DNA of 64,000 bases from Clostridia bacterium (lineage in GTDB: Bacteria > Bacillota > Clostridia > Oscillospirales > CAG-272). Positions 43,912 to 52,860 of the stretch are shown in pieces (positions within the stretch are counted from its first letter, which is position 1; each line of letters starts with the position of its first letter). The stretch is from contig JAFTIL010000013.1 of the NCBI GenBank assembly GCA_017456905.1, positions 34,207 to 98,206 of the forward strand. Reading direction: 5' to 3'. The notes under the pieces were generated by a model, which saw only the letters and a list, made by a program, of their open reading frames with translations, was not told where the DNA came from and did no database searches. The position numbers and the translations under genes are program-made.

Positions 43912-44886
43912 ATGACCAATGAAGTTAACCTTCAGGGAACGGTCAGCGCGCCCAAGGCCAAGAAGCGCAAAGTTGCGTCTCTTGATCGTAAAAAGGCTCG
44001 GGCAGGCTGGGTATTCGTTCTGCCTTTCGCGATCGGTTTCTTGTTCGTCTATCTGCCGATTATCTGGAATTCTATTTACATGAGCTTTAACGAGGTCAAA
44101 ACCATCACCGGTGGTGGTATTGAACTCATCTGGTGTGGCCTTGACAACTACAAATGGGCCATTCTGGAGGATCCCAGCTTCGTTCAGACCCTGATTACGG
44201 GTCTGGGCGAGCTCCTCTTCGACGTTCCCGCGATCCTGATCTTCTCTCTGTTCATGGCTGTGCTTTTGAACCAGAAGATGGTGGGCCGTGCCGCGTTCCG
44301 TGCGATCTTCTTTATCCCTGTTATCCTGGCTACAGGTATCATGGAGTCCATCGAGGGCCAGAATATTCTGGGTACCATGATGGAATCCGGTATCAACGAC
44401 GGCTCGGGTGGCAGCGCATCTACCGAGATCGTTTCGGCTATGGATATCTCCCGTCTGTTCTCCTCTATGAAGATCGGTACCGAGCTTGTAGAGTACGTTG
44501 TAAAAGTCATCAACAACATCTACGATATCGTCAACCGTTCGGGTGTACAGATGCTGATCTTCCTGGCGGGTCTGCAGTCTATTTCTCCTGCTATTTACGA
44601 GGCTTGTCGTATTGACGGTGCAACCGCTTGGGAAACCTTCTGGAAGATCACCTTCCCCATGATCAGCCCTATGATCCTGGTGAACGGTGTCTACACCATC
44701 ATCGACTCCTTTACCACCGATTCCAACTCGGTCATGTCTTACATCTCTCAGGTGTATAACCAGACCGACGGACAGGTGCATTCCTCCGCTATGGCTTGGA
44801 TGTACTTCATGATCGTCGTGCTGATCGTCCTTGTCGTTGTCGGTATCTTCTCCGCTTTTGTATTCTATCAAAAGCGTGATGCATAA
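43912..44886 (+). CDS. ABC sugar transporter permease, MalF-like (second pair)
   Basis: 324 aa, six helices after a Lys/Arg-rich cytoplasmic N-terminus (KAKKRKVASLDRKKARAG). The EAA loop (EACRIDGATAWETFWKITFP) is near residue 235. A periplasmic-type insertion of about 50 residues (near 155-205) separates helices 3 and 4 and is absent from the first-pair permease. It is not a close copy of the gene at 33836, so the pair was not made by recent local duplication. Confidence 0.92.
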   Translation: MTNEVNLQGTVSAPKAKKRKVASLDRKKARAGWVFVLPFAIGFLFVYLPIIWNSIYMSFNEVKTITGGGIELIWCGLDNYKWAILEDPSFVQTLITGLGELLFDVPAILIFSLFMAVLLNQKMVGRAAFRAIFFIPVILATGIMESIEGQNILGTMMESGINDGSGGSASTEIVSAMDISRLFSSMKIGTELVEYVVKVINNIYDIVNRSGVQMLIFLAGLQSISPAIYEACRIDGATAWETFWKITFPMISPMILVNGVYTIIDSFTTDSNSVMSYISQVYNQTDGQVHSSAMAWMYFMIVVLIVLVVVGIFSAFVFYQKRDA

Positions 44887-44898
44887 GGAGGTGGCACA

Positions 44899-46002
44899 AT
44901 GGATGTAAATATGCAACAACCTAAAATTACTAAGGAATCCAAGAATAAGATCAAGGTTGAATTTGAAAGAACACCTCTGAAGGAAAGACTGAAGGCGAAG
45001 TTCCTCAATCTGTACTTCTTCCAGCAGGTGGGCTGGTATATCTTCCGCCTGGTTCTGCTCATCGGTCTTTCCTACGTCGTTTTGTATCCCTTCCTTACAA
45101 AGATCGCAGGCTCTTTCATGTCTCCCGAGGACTTCGTTGACGTGACGGTTCGCTTGATCCCCAAGAACTTTACCTTGGACACCTACAAAGCCATTCTGAC
45201 CGAGCTCGACTATTTCGAGGCTTTTGGTAACACCCTGTTGCTCTCTCTGGTCTGCGGTGTTCTCCAGACGTTCTCCTGCTGCTTTATCGCATATGGTCTG
45301 GCTAAGTTCAGATTCCGTGGCAACAAGCTGGTTATGGCTCTGGTCGTTCTGACCATGATCGTGCCTCACCAGACGCTGCAGTACTCCATGTTCATAGGCT
45401 TCCGTTACTTTGATATCTGGGGCATTTTGTCCTTCCTCAGCGGCGGTGCGTCCATCGACATCGCAGGCTTTGAAGGCGTCAACGCCATCCTGGCCAATAT
45501 TAAGCTCTTTGAGCTGGAGAACAACTCTTTGACGCTCACCAACACTTTCGCGCCTCTGGTCATCCTGTCCTCGACAGGTCTTGCCTTCAAGAACGGTCTG
45601 TATATCTTCATGCTGCGCCAGTTCTTCAACGGTGTGCCTGATGCGCTTGAGGAGTCCGCGTATATCGACGGCTCGGGCGTGTACCGTACCTTCTTGACCA
45701 TTATTCTGCCCTTGTCCATCCCCATGATGATGACAGTATTCCTGTTTGCCTTCTGTTGGCAGTGGATGGATGACTTCTACACCAACTTGTTCTTTACCGG
45801 CACTAAGTCGATCAAGTTGCTGCCTAAGATCGTAGATATCCCCAGCTCGCTGAAGATGGACTACGCAGGTCAGAACCTGTACTATTCCGCAATTCGAAAC
45901 ACTTGCGGTATTTGTATCATTCTGCCTCTCGTAATCCTCTACATCTTCTGCCAGAACTTCCTGGTACAAGGTATCGAGCGCTCCGGTTTGACCGCAGAAT
46001 AA
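44899..46002 (+). CDS. ABC sugar transporter permease, MalG-like (second pair)
   Basis: 367 aa, longer than the usual ~280. About 50 extra N-terminal cytoplasmic residues precede helix 1, and there is a longer loop around 180-215 (GGASIDIAGFEGVNAILANI). EAA loop: EESAYIDGSGVYRTFLTIIL near residue 252. RBS AAGGAGGTGG. It is the last gene of the operon; the terminator follows at once. This second pair has no solute-binding gene of its own. Confidence 0.92.
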   Translation: MDVNMQQPKITKESKNKIKVEFERTPLKERLKAKFLNLYFFQQVGWYIFRLVLLIGLSYVVLYPFLTKIAGSFMSPEDFVDVTVRLIPKNFTLDTYKAILTELDYFEAFGNTLLLSLVCGVLQTFSCCFIAYGLAKFRFRGNKLVMALVVLTMIVPHQTLQYSMFIGFRYFDIWGILSFLSGGASIDIAGFEGVNAILANIKLFELENNSLTLTNTFAPLVILSSTGLAFKNGLYIFMLRQFFNGVPDALEESAYIDGSGVYRTFLTIILPLSIPMMMTVFLFAFCWQWMDDFYTNLFFTGTKSIKLLPKIVDIPSSLKMDYAGQNLYYSAIRNTCGICIILPLVILYIFCQNFLVQGIERSGLTAE

Positions 46003-46011
46003 TTCTTTTAG

Positions 46012-46043
46012 ATCCCCGCATCCTCGGATGCGGGGATTTTTTT
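46012..46043 (+). terminator. Terminator of the ABC/DUF5696 operon
   Basis: Perfect 12-bp stem ATCCCCGCATCC/GGATGCGGGGAT with a 2-nt loop, followed by seven T. Confidence 0.95.
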
Positions 46044-46075
46044 GCATTTTGCAAGGAAAATATTCAGTTGCCCCC

Positions 46076-46104
46076 TTGATTATTTGTCATCCTTGTGTTA
46101 TAAT
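46076..46104 (+). promoter_or_regulatory. Promoter for the exonuclease-thiI operon
   Basis: -35 TTGATT, 17-bp spacer, -10 TATAAT, placed about 170 bp before the TTG start at 46275. Confidence 0.8.
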
Positions 46105-46110
46105 TAAAAT

Positions 46111-46274
46111 TGATATATTATGGGTAGTTATGCTTACTTTTGAGAGATGACCCCATAAAAATGCTTTCAGAGCATCTGTGAAGGTGATCACTTCACCGAG
46201 AATATTGTATTTTGCCGACAGGGCAGGGCGGTCGGGAACCGTCGGGGCACTGTTGGATTTTGGAGGTATATATT
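46111..46274 (+). ncRNA. Structured leader before the exonuclease gene
   Basis: About 164 nt with four possible stems in a row: ATGGG/CCCAT closing 46119-46155, ATGCT/AGCAT with a 5-nt loop near 46160-46174, GTGAAG/CTTCAC near 46179-46198, and CGGT/ACCG with CCGAC/GTCGG near 46214-46245. No U-run follows, and no known riboswitch core was recognised. Confidence 0.35.
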
Positions 46275-47462
46275 TTGGAACTTACACTTGACATGGCCGA
46301 GGAACTTCATATCCCTCGGGTGACAGCGGAGGAGGCTGACAGGAAACGCTATTTATCCAAAGCGCTCCTGGACCGTATGCACCTGTCTCCCGTGGGTGGC
46401 CCCGTGGCCTATGACGTGGCAGAGGATGGCACCGTTACCTATTATTTTGACCCTACGCGGGTGACTGAAACGCCCCCCGAAAAGTGGTATCGCGGCACCA
46501 TCGAAAAGATGGAGGGCGACCCTGATGGCGGGGGAGAGAAAAAGATCTCCGCGCCTCGTCCCTTGCGTGACCCAATGACCTTGCCCTCGGGTACGGTCAT
46601 TGAAAAGATGGGATCTAAGCGCGCCGCTTCCTTCGGCTACTACACCGAGGAAAGATTGGGCCAGCTCAATTATGACGTGGGCTCCGAGCCTGCCGCTTAC
46701 AACACCAAGGCTGACGGTAGTGTGGTGTATTTCTACGACAAGCGCCTGGCCATCCGCCGCCCCCTCAAATGCGTGGTCTGCGGGAAGGACGTTCGCTATA
46801 AGCGTAAAATGTGCCGTGCCTGTTTTGAAAAGGATCTGGCTGTCCGCCGCGCCGAGGGCGATGCCTACCGTGAAAAGCCTCGCCACATGGACCGCCGCCG
46901 CGTCCTGTTCTTCGACCTTGAGTTGACGGGTGTTTACGATCACGACGAGATCATCTCGGTCTCCATCTGTGATGGTACGGGGGAGACTCTTATGGATACC
47001 CTTGTAAAGCCTCGCCACAAGAAAAAGTGGAATCGCACAGAGAAGATCCACGGCATCTCCCCCGCCATGGTGCAGGATGCCCCCTATCTGGACGAACTGG
47101 TGCCCCGCATCAAGGAGCTTTTTGAAAATGCGGATAACCTGGTGGCCTTTGGCGTTTCCACCGACTATAGCCATATCAAATACATCTACGAGACCGAGCG
47201 TGAGCAAGAAGCCCTCCACAGAAAGGTGCGCTGCTGCGCCATTGAGTTCGTCAGATTTCAAAACGAGCATTATCCCGACAATAATCACGCCTCCCTCGTT
47301 GATGCCATGGAAACCTTGGGCATCGCCTGGGACGGTATCCCCCACTCCTCCATGGCAGACACCATTGCCTGCATGAAGGTCTGGGAGGCTTTGTTCCCCA
47401 ACTATTATGACGACGTCGCTCCTGCCGAGGCCTCGGCAGAACAGGAGGAAAGCCATGTTTGA
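46275..47462 (+). CDS. DEDDh 3'-5' exonuclease with a zinc ribbon and a duplicated N-terminal domain
   Basis: 395 aa from a TTG start that is 8 nt from GGAGG; a reading from 46212 lacks an RBS. Residues about 24-60 and 108-158 are copies of one motif (GGPVAYDVAEDGTVTYYFD; SEPAAYNTKADGSVVYFYD). Residues 166-184 form a CxxC...CxxC zinc ribbon (CVVCG, MCRACF). From 208 the exonuclease domain has DLELTG (motif I), KIHGISPAMVQDAP, FGVSTDYSHI (motif II) and HSSMAD (motif III, H-x4-D): all DEDDh acids are kept. Related domains are found in PolC/DnaQ and RNase T; the substrate is unknown. The N-terminal part may bind nucleic acid. Confidence 0.85.
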   Translation: MELTLDMAEELHIPRVTAEEADRKRYLSKALLDRMHLSPVGGPVAYDVAEDGTVTYYFDPTRVTETPPEKWYRGTIEKMEGDPDGGGEKKISAPRPLRDPMTLPSGTVIEKMGSKRAASFGYYTEERLGQLNYDVGSEPAAYNTKADGSVVYFYDKRLAIRRPLKCVVCGKDVRYKRKMCRACFEKDLAVRRAEGDAYREKPRHMDRRRVLFFDLELTGVYDHDEIISVSICDGTGETLMDTLVKPRHKKKWNRTEKIHGISPAMVQDAPYLDELVPRIKELFENADNLVAFGVSTDYSHIKYIYETEREQEALHRKVRCCAIEFVRFQNEHYPDNNHASLVDAMETLGIAWDGIPHSSMADTIACMKVWEALFPNYYDDVAPAEASAEQEESHV

Positions 47463-47784
47463 TATGTTCGGACTTGAAAAAGACCACAAGATCGCATACG
47501 GCGAAGAGGTGGCTCACCTGACCACCGTATACGACGTGGCTATGCTGGGTATGATACGCGGCCTTTTGGAGGACGCCGACATCCCCTATCTTGTGCACGA
47601 GCGTGCCACGGGCAGCGCCATGCGTATTATGACGGGCTTTTCCCTCTACGGCACGGATATTTTCGTGCCCAAGGCCGCCGAGGAGACAGCCCGTGATCTG
47701 ATTGCGGGTATTGACACCGACGGCGAAGGCGCCGAGCCCGTGACCATCCTTGAAGATGAGAAAATTGAGGGCGAAGAGCAATGA
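47455..47784 (+). CDS. DUF2007-like small protein
   Basis: 109 aa. It overlaps the exonuclease end by 8 nt and thiI by 4 nt, so it is translated as part of the chain. The pattern MIRGLLEDADIPYLVHE, then SLYGTDIFVPKAAEETARDL follows DUF2007, a small beta-alpha fold of unknown function sometimes called a putative signal-transducing protein. The C-terminus is acidic. No membrane helix. Confidence 0.75.
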   Translation: MFDMFGLEKDHKIAYGEEVAHLTTVYDVAMLGMIRGLLEDADIPYLVHERATGSAMRIMTGFSLYGTDIFVPKAAEETARDLIAGIDTDGEGAEPVTILEDEKIEGEEQ

Positions 47785-48980
47785 AAGAGATCATACTTTG
47801 TAAATACGGCGAGATCGTCCTGAAGGGTGCAAACCGCAGATTTTTCGAGGATATGCTTTGCCGTCAGCTCAGACAAAAAGCCAAGGCCTGCGGTAATTTT
47901 GACATTTACCGCGCCCAAAGCACGGTGTATATTGAGCCTCTGGATGACAGCGCCGACATCGACGCCATGATGGCGGCCGCAGGAAAGGTCTTCGGTATCG
48001 TGGCCATCTGCCGTGCCGCTGTGTGCGAAAAAAACATGGAGAGCATCCTGGCTACGGTCAAGGCGTACATCCCTCCTTATCTGGAAGGGAAGCGTACCTT
48101 CAAGGTTGAATCCAAGCGTTCGGACAAGCGGTTTCCTCTGAATTCCATCGCCATCTCGGGTGAAGCGGGCGGTGCCATTCTGGAAACCTGTCCCCGCATG
48201 CGGGTGGACGTCCACAATCCTGACGTCACCGTTAAAGTGGAGGTCCGAGAGACCGCCGCTTACGTTCACCCCGGCCCCGTTAAGGGCGCGGGCGGTATGC
48301 CCGTGGGCTCCAACGGCCGCGGTATGCTTCTTCTGTCAGGCGGTATCGATTCCCCCGTAGCAGGCTACATGATGGCCAAACGCGGCCTGCAGATCGAAGC
48401 CGTTCATTTCGAGTCCTTCCCCTATACCAGCGAAATGGCAAGAGACAAGGTGCTGCGCCTGGCGCAGATCGTATCCGAATATAACTGCGAGGAAATGATC
48501 GTCCACGTGGTGTCCCTGACCAAGGTTCAGGAAGAGCTGGTCAAGCATTGTCAGGAGGATTACTTCACCCTCTTGCTCCGCAGATATATGATGGCCATTG
48601 CCGATAAGGTGGCCCGCAGATTCAAATGCGGTGCTTTGATCACGGGTGAAAGCCTGGGTCAGGTGGCTTCTCAGACCACCGAAGCGTTGGGCGTGACCAA
48701 CCCCATGGCCTCTTTGCCTGTGTTCCGCCCCTGCATTGGCATGGACAAGGAGGAGATCGTGGAGATCTCCCGTAAGATCGGCACCTTCGAGACCTCGATC
48801 GAGCCTTACGAGGACTGCTGTACCGTGTTCACTCCCCGCCATCCCCGTACCCGCCCCGACCTCAAAAAGGTCATGGCCGAGGAAGAGAAGCTCCCCTTCG
48901 ACGAGCTGGTGGATGAGGCCCTTGCGGGAATGTACCGCGTGATTGTAACGCCTAATGGATACGAGGTGAATGAAAGATGA
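47781..48980 (+). CDS. thiI: tRNA 4-thiouridine synthase
   Basis: 399 aa. ThiI makes s4U8 in tRNA and can take part in thiamine thiazole synthesis. NFLD and THUMP domains lie in residues 1-165 (KYGEIVLKGANRRFFE, RTFKVESKRSDKRFPLNS); the PP-loop ATP site LLLSGGIDSPVAGYMM is near 185; SLGQVASQTTEAL is also typical. There is no rhodanese domain, as in Gram-positive ThiI, so sulfur must come straight from a cysteine desulfurase, which is not in the window. Overlaps both neighbours by ATGA. Confidence 0.96.
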   Translation: MKEIILCKYGEIVLKGANRRFFEDMLCRQLRQKAKACGNFDIYRAQSTVYIEPLDDSADIDAMMAAAGKVFGIVAICRAAVCEKNMESILATVKAYIPPYLEGKRTFKVESKRSDKRFPLNSIAISGEAGGAILETCPRMRVDVHNPDVTVKVEVRETAAYVHPGPVKGAGGMPVGSNGRGMLLLSGGIDSPVAGYMMAKRGLQIEAVHFESFPYTSEMARDKVLRLAQIVSEYNCEEMIVHVVSLTKVQEELVKHCQEDYFTLLLRRYMMAIADKVARRFKCGALITGESLGQVASQTTEALGVTNPMASLPVFRPCIGMDKEEIVEISRKIGTFETSIEPYEDCCTVFTPRHPRTRPDLKKVMAEEEKLPFDELVDEALAGMYRVIVTPNGYEVNER

Positions 48981-50215
48981 AATATTTGTTTATCGGCTTG
49001 GTGCTGCTGGATTTCCTCTGGAAGCTCTTTGAGGTGTATCTGTCGTCGAAACAGATGAAAAAGCCTCTTCCCACCTGTGTGCAGGGCATCTACGACGACG
49101 AGCAGTACGCCCGTTGGGTTGCCTACACCCACGAAAAGCGCCGCTTTAACCTTATCACAGGAGGCATTTCGACCGTCCTTTTGATGGCTATTTTCGCCTT
49201 TGATCTGCTGGCGGTCCTCTATAACGCTCTGAGTGTTGCTACCTCGGGGAATGGCTACCTGAGCAGTACTTTGATGGTAACCATCCTCTGCTTGTTCTTC
49301 TCGGTGGTGGATATTATTCCAAACTACATCTTTACTTTCCGTATTGAGGAAAAGTATGGCTTCAACAAGTCTACCAAAAAGACCTTCTGGGGAGACACGA
49401 TCAAGAACGCTATCCTGAACCTCGCCCTCAATCTGGCTCTGGCCATGACCGCTACCGCTCTTTATGAGGCCGTTGGTCTCTGGCTCATCGCGGGTATTTT
49501 CGGATTCTTCCTGATCATCGTTCTGGTAGGTTCGGTCTTCACCTTGCCTCTGCAAAAGCTGTTCTATCGTTTCGACCCCCTGGAGGATGGCAGCCTGAAG
49601 GATCGCATTAACGAGCTGTTTCTCTCCAACGGATACAAGATCCGCAGTATCTACGTCATGAACGCCTCCAAACGCACCACCCGTGCCAACGCTTTCTGCG
49701 CCGGCATTGGTAAGGCTAAGAAAATTGCCTTGTTTGACAATCTGGTTAACAACTACTCGGAGGACGAGATTACCGCCGTCTTTGCCCACGAGCTGGGACA
49801 CGACAAGCACAAGGACACCTCGGTGTTGATGATTCTGCAAACGGTTATCTACGCTGTAGTCTCTGCTCTCATCGGCTTGATGGTAGCGACTCCCGCTGCT
49901 AGTGTGGCCATGGGCTTTGCTGAAACAAATGCGGCGGCCATGGTTATGGTGCTGTCTATGGCGGTGCTGGGTCCCGTTATGACTCTGCTCATGATCCCGT
50001 TCAACCTCATTTCCCGTCATATGGAACGCAGAGCCGACACTTTTGCTGCAGATTGCGGCTTGGGTCAGCCCCTCATGGACGCACTGAAACGTCTTTCTCG
50101 CGATAATTTCGCTAACCTCAATCCTCACCCCTTCCTTTCCGCCATCGGAGATTCCCACCCCACCGTGGGCGAGCGGGTGCAGGTCATTGAGCGCGCAATG
50201 TCAAGAAAAAAGTAA
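48977..50215 (+). CDS. M48-family zinc metalloprotease, Ste24/CAAX-protease-1-like
   Basis: 412 aa, about six membrane helices. Zinc motif VFAHELGHDKHKD (HExxH near 271-275), third ligand Glu in SRHMERRADTFAAD; between them a long hydrophobic stretch. The preceding block FDPLEDGSLKDRINEL and NAFCAGIGKAKKIALFDNLV is typical of full-length Ste24 enzymes. In bacteria such proteases act in membrane-protein quality control or peptide maturation. Starts on ATGA inside the thiI end. Confidence 0.93.
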   Translation: MKYLFIGLVLLDFLWKLFEVYLSSKQMKKPLPTCVQGIYDDEQYARWVAYTHEKRRFNLITGGISTVLLMAIFAFDLLAVLYNALSVATSGNGYLSSTLMVTILCLFFSVVDIIPNYIFTFRIEEKYGFNKSTKKTFWGDTIKNAILNLALNLALAMTATALYEAVGLWLIAGIFGFFLIIVLVGSVFTLPLQKLFYRFDPLEDGSLKDRINELFLSNGYKIRSIYVMNASKRTTRANAFCAGIGKAKKIALFDNLVNNYSEDEITAVFAHELGHDKHKDTSVLMILQTVIYAVVSALIGLMVATPAASVAMGFAETNAAAMVMVLSMAVLGPVMTLLMIPFNLISRHMERRADTFAADCGLGQPLMDALKRLSRDNFANLNPHPFLSAIGDSHPTVGERVQVIERAMSRKK

Positions 50216-50239
50216 TTCTATAACGAAAGGAATTGCATC

Positions 50240-50803
50240 ATGGAACAAATGTATTACAACATGACCATCGCGGGCTGTGAACGAGCCCTGCCTCTGTGTC
50301 CTCTGAACGATCAGCTGATGATCGGCGCCTTCGTCATCTTCGGTGACCCCGAGTTGACCACCGCCTGTGCCGATGCCCTGCTGAAAAAGGTCCCCGAATA
50401 TGACTACATGATCACCGCCGAGGCCAAGGGCATCCCGCTGATCCACGAAATGGCACGTCTGGCAGGCAATCAGAAATATATGCTGGCCCGTAAAGGCACC
50501 AAGCTCTATATGAGAGACATTCTGGATGTGAAGGTCAACTCCATCACCACCAACCGCGAGCAGCACCTCTACCTGGACGGAAACGACGCCGCCCTCATGA
50601 AGGGCAAGCGCATCCTCATCGTGGACGACGTAGTATCCCTCGGTGATTCCATGCACGCCCTGGAGCAGCTGGTGGAGGCGGCAGGCGGTATCGTCTGCGG
50701 TCGCGCTACCATTCTCGCCGAGGGCGACGCGGCTGACCGCAAGGACCTCGTCTATCTTGAAAAGCTCCCCCTGTTTCTCAAGGACGGCACGCCGTTGAGT
50801 TGA
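50240..50803 (+). CDS. Adenine/xanthine-type phosphoribosyltransferase
   Basis: 187 aa. PRPP loop ILIVDDVVSLGDSMHALE (the usual STGGT reads SLGDS), plus AEAKGIPLIHEMARLA and MLARKGTKLY, which match the Apt/Xpt group. Likely salvages a purine base or acts as a PRPP-binding regulator. It lies 24 nt after the protease with its own AAAGGAA RBS, so it closes the operon. The base used cannot be told from sequence. Confidence 0.82.
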   Translation: MEQMYYNMTIAGCERALPLCPLNDQLMIGAFVIFGDPELTTACADALLKKVPEYDYMITAEAKGIPLIHEMARLAGNQKYMLARKGTKLYMRDILDVKVNSITTNREQHLYLDGNDAALMKGKRILIVDDVVSLGDSMHALEQLVEAAGGIVCGRATILAEGDAADRKDLVYLEKLPLFLKDGTPLS

Positions 50804-50806
50804 GAT

Positions 50807-50860
50807 TGTGGGGTTTCACCCCACACCCCACAAACCTTTCTTGAAAGAAAGGTTTGACCA
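50807..50860 (+). repeat. Hairpin pair after the phosphoribosyltransferase gene, copy 7 (diverged)
   Basis: Two perfect hairpins: TGTGGGGT/ACCCCACA at 50807-50825 and an 11-bp AAACCTTTCTT stem at 50832-50855. It occupies the usual place after a stop codon and forms an inverted pair with copy 8. The core sequence has drifted from the family. Confidence 0.6.
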
Positions 50861-50906
50861 AAGAACTTAAAAAATAAAAAACGAGTGCGACCTGATAATG
50901 AAATTT

Positions 50907-50972
50907 ACTTTTTGAAAGTTTTTGAAGGGTTCCAAGGGGAACTTTTTTCAAAAAGTTCCCCTTGGCGCACCC
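50907..50972 (-). repeat. Dispersed hairpin repeat, copy 8 (before aspS)
   Basis: Perfect 16-bp stem at 50932-50965 (CCAAGGGGAACTTTTT, 2-nt loop) with flank TTTTTGAAAGTTTTTGAAGG on the left and GCGCAC on the right. It ends 28 bp before the aspS start. Confidence 0.85.
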
Positions 50973-50992
50973 ACGGAAAGAAGGAAAATAAA

Positions 50993-52783
50993 ATGGCAGA
51001 ACTTTTGACATCCCAAGACAAACGCACGTGCCTGTGTGCAGAGCTTTCCGCCGCCAACGTCGGCCAGGAGGTCTGCGTCATGGGTTGGTCCCAGAAGCAG
51101 AGAGACCTGGGTGCTCTCATTTTCATCGATCTCCGCGACAGAAGCGGTATCGTCCAGCTGGCCTTTGACGACAGCACCGACCGCGAAGCCTTCAACAAGG
51201 CCTTTACTGTCCGTGCCGAGTTTGTTCTCTGCGCTCACGGTACTGTCCGCCGCCGCGGCGAGGGTGCCGTCAACAAGAATATCCCCACGGGTGAGATTGA
51301 GATCGCCGTCTCCGAGCTGAAGATCCTCTCCGCCGCCGAGACCCCTCCCTTCGAGATCGTGGAGAACAGCCCCGTCAAGCCCGAGCTGAGACTCCAGCAC
51401 AGATATCTCGACCTGCGCCGTCCCGACATGGCTTACAACATCATGGCTCGCTCCAAGATCACCAAGCTGGCTCGTGACTACTACGCCGCCAACGGCTTCA
51501 TCGACATCGAGACCCCTTGTCTCATCGCGCCCACCCCCGAAGGAGCAAGAGACTATCTCGTGCCCTCCCGCGTCCACCACGGCAAGTTCTACGCTCTGCC
51601 CCAGTCTCCCCAGCTCTACAAGCAGCTGCTCATGGTCTCGGGCTTTGACCGCTACTTCCAGATCGCCCGTTGCTTCCGCGACGAGGACCTCCGCGCTGAC
51701 CGCCAGCCCGAGTTCACCCAGATCGACACCGAGATGTCCTTCGTCAACGAGGACGACGTCATGCGTATGCACGAGGGCTTCCTGAAGTTCATGTTCAAGG
51801 AGTTCTACGGCATTGATCTCGGCGGCGACTTCATCCGTATGCCCTACGCCGAGGCCATGGATCGCTTCGGCTCCGACAAACCCGACATCCGCTTCGGCTT
51901 CGAGCTGAAGAACCTGTCCGACATTCTCGCAGGCACCGAGTTCAAGGTGTTTGCGGGTGCCATCGCGAACGGCGGCTCTGTCCGCGCCATCAACGTCAAC
52001 GGCGGCGCGTCCATGTCCCGTAAGGAGATCGACGCTCTGGTTGAGTTCGTCAAGACCTACAAGGCCAAGGGCCTGGCATGGCTGAAGTGGGCAGAGAACG
52101 GGGATATTTCCTCCTCTTACGCCAAGTTCCTCACAGAGGAAGAAAACGAGGCTATCAAGGCTCGCATGGAGGCAAAGCCCGGCGACCTGATCCTCATCGT
52201 GGCCGACAAAAACAGCGTGGTCTTCGACGCCCTGGGCGCGCTCCGTTGCCATTGCGCTAAGAAGATGGGCCTGTGCGACCCCAAGGACTTCAAGTTCCTG
52301 TGGGTCACCGAGTTCCCCCTCCTGGAGTACAGCGAGGAGGACGGCCGCTTCTACGCCAAGCACCATCCCTTCACCATGCCCATGGAGGAGGATCTCCAGT
52401 ACATTGACAGCGATCCCGGCCGTGTCCGCGCCAAGGCATACGATATCGTTCTGAACGGTACCGAACTGGGCGGCGGCTCCATCCGTATCCACTCGGGTGA
52501 GATCCAGTCCAAGATGTTCGAGGTACTGGGCTTTACTCCCGAGGATGCCCAGGAGAAGTTCGGCTTCCTCTTGGAGGCCTTCAAGTACGGCGTACCTCCT
52601 CACGGCGGTCTGGCTTTCGGTCTCGACCGTCTGGTGGCTCTCTCCATCGGTCTGGAGGACATCCGCGACGTCATCGCCTTCCCCAAGGTGCAGAACGCCA
52701 GCGAGCTTATGACCAAGTGCCCCTCCCCCGCCGATCCCAAGGCTCTCGAGGAGCTGGCGATCGCGGTTGTAGAGGAAGAATAA
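50993..52783 (+). CDS. aspS: Aspartyl-tRNA synthetase, bacterial type
   Basis: 596 aa. OB-fold anticodon domain at the N-terminus (VCVMGWSQKQRDLGALIFID), class II motif 2 (FRDEDLRADRQPEFTQIDTE), an inserted GAD domain (about 290-420), and motif 3 (PHGGLAFGLDRLVAL). Length is normal for the bacterial form. ATG at 50993 after AAGAAGG; reading from 50885 would cross the hairpin repeat. No sign of operon partners: repeats flank it on both sides. Confidence 0.97.
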   Translation: MAELLTSQDKRTCLCAELSAANVGQEVCVMGWSQKQRDLGALIFIDLRDRSGIVQLAFDDSTDREAFNKAFTVRAEFVLCAHGTVRRRGEGAVNKNIPTGEIEIAVSELKILSAAETPPFEIVENSPVKPELRLQHRYLDLRRPDMAYNIMARSKITKLARDYYAANGFIDIETPCLIAPTPEGARDYLVPSRVHHGKFYALPQSPQLYKQLLMVSGFDRYFQIARCFRDEDLRADRQPEFTQIDTEMSFVNEDDVMRMHEGFLKFMFKEFYGIDLGGDFIRMPYAEAMDRFGSDKPDIRFGFELKNLSDILAGTEFKVFAGAIANGGSVRAINVNGGASMSRKEIDALVEFVKTYKAKGLAWLKWAENGDISSSYAKFLTEEENEAIKARMEAKPGDLILIVADKNSVVFDALGALRCHCAKKMGLCDPKDFKFLWVTEFPLLEYSEEDGRFYAKHHPFTMPMEEDLQYIDSDPGRVRAKAYDIVLNGTELGGGSIRIHSGEIQSKMFEVLGFTPEDAQEKFGFLLEAFKYGVPPHGGLAFGLDRLVALSIGLEDIRDVIAFPKVQNASELMTKCPSPADPKALEELAIAVVEEE

Positions 52784-52851
52784 GAGTACGCGAGGGGGAA
52801 ACTTTTTGAAAAAGTTTCCCCCTCGACCCCTTTCAAAAACTTCAAAAAGGA
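52784..52851 (+). repeat. Dispersed hairpin repeat, copy 9 (after aspS)
   Basis: GAGTACG abuts the aspS TAA. Hairpin 52791-52825 has perfect 17-nt arms (CGAGGGGGAAACTTTTT), then ACCCCTTTCAAAAACTTCAA. The flank runs directly into the AAAAAGGAGG ribosome site of the next gene. Confidence 0.88.
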
Positions 52852-52860
52852 GGATGGTTT

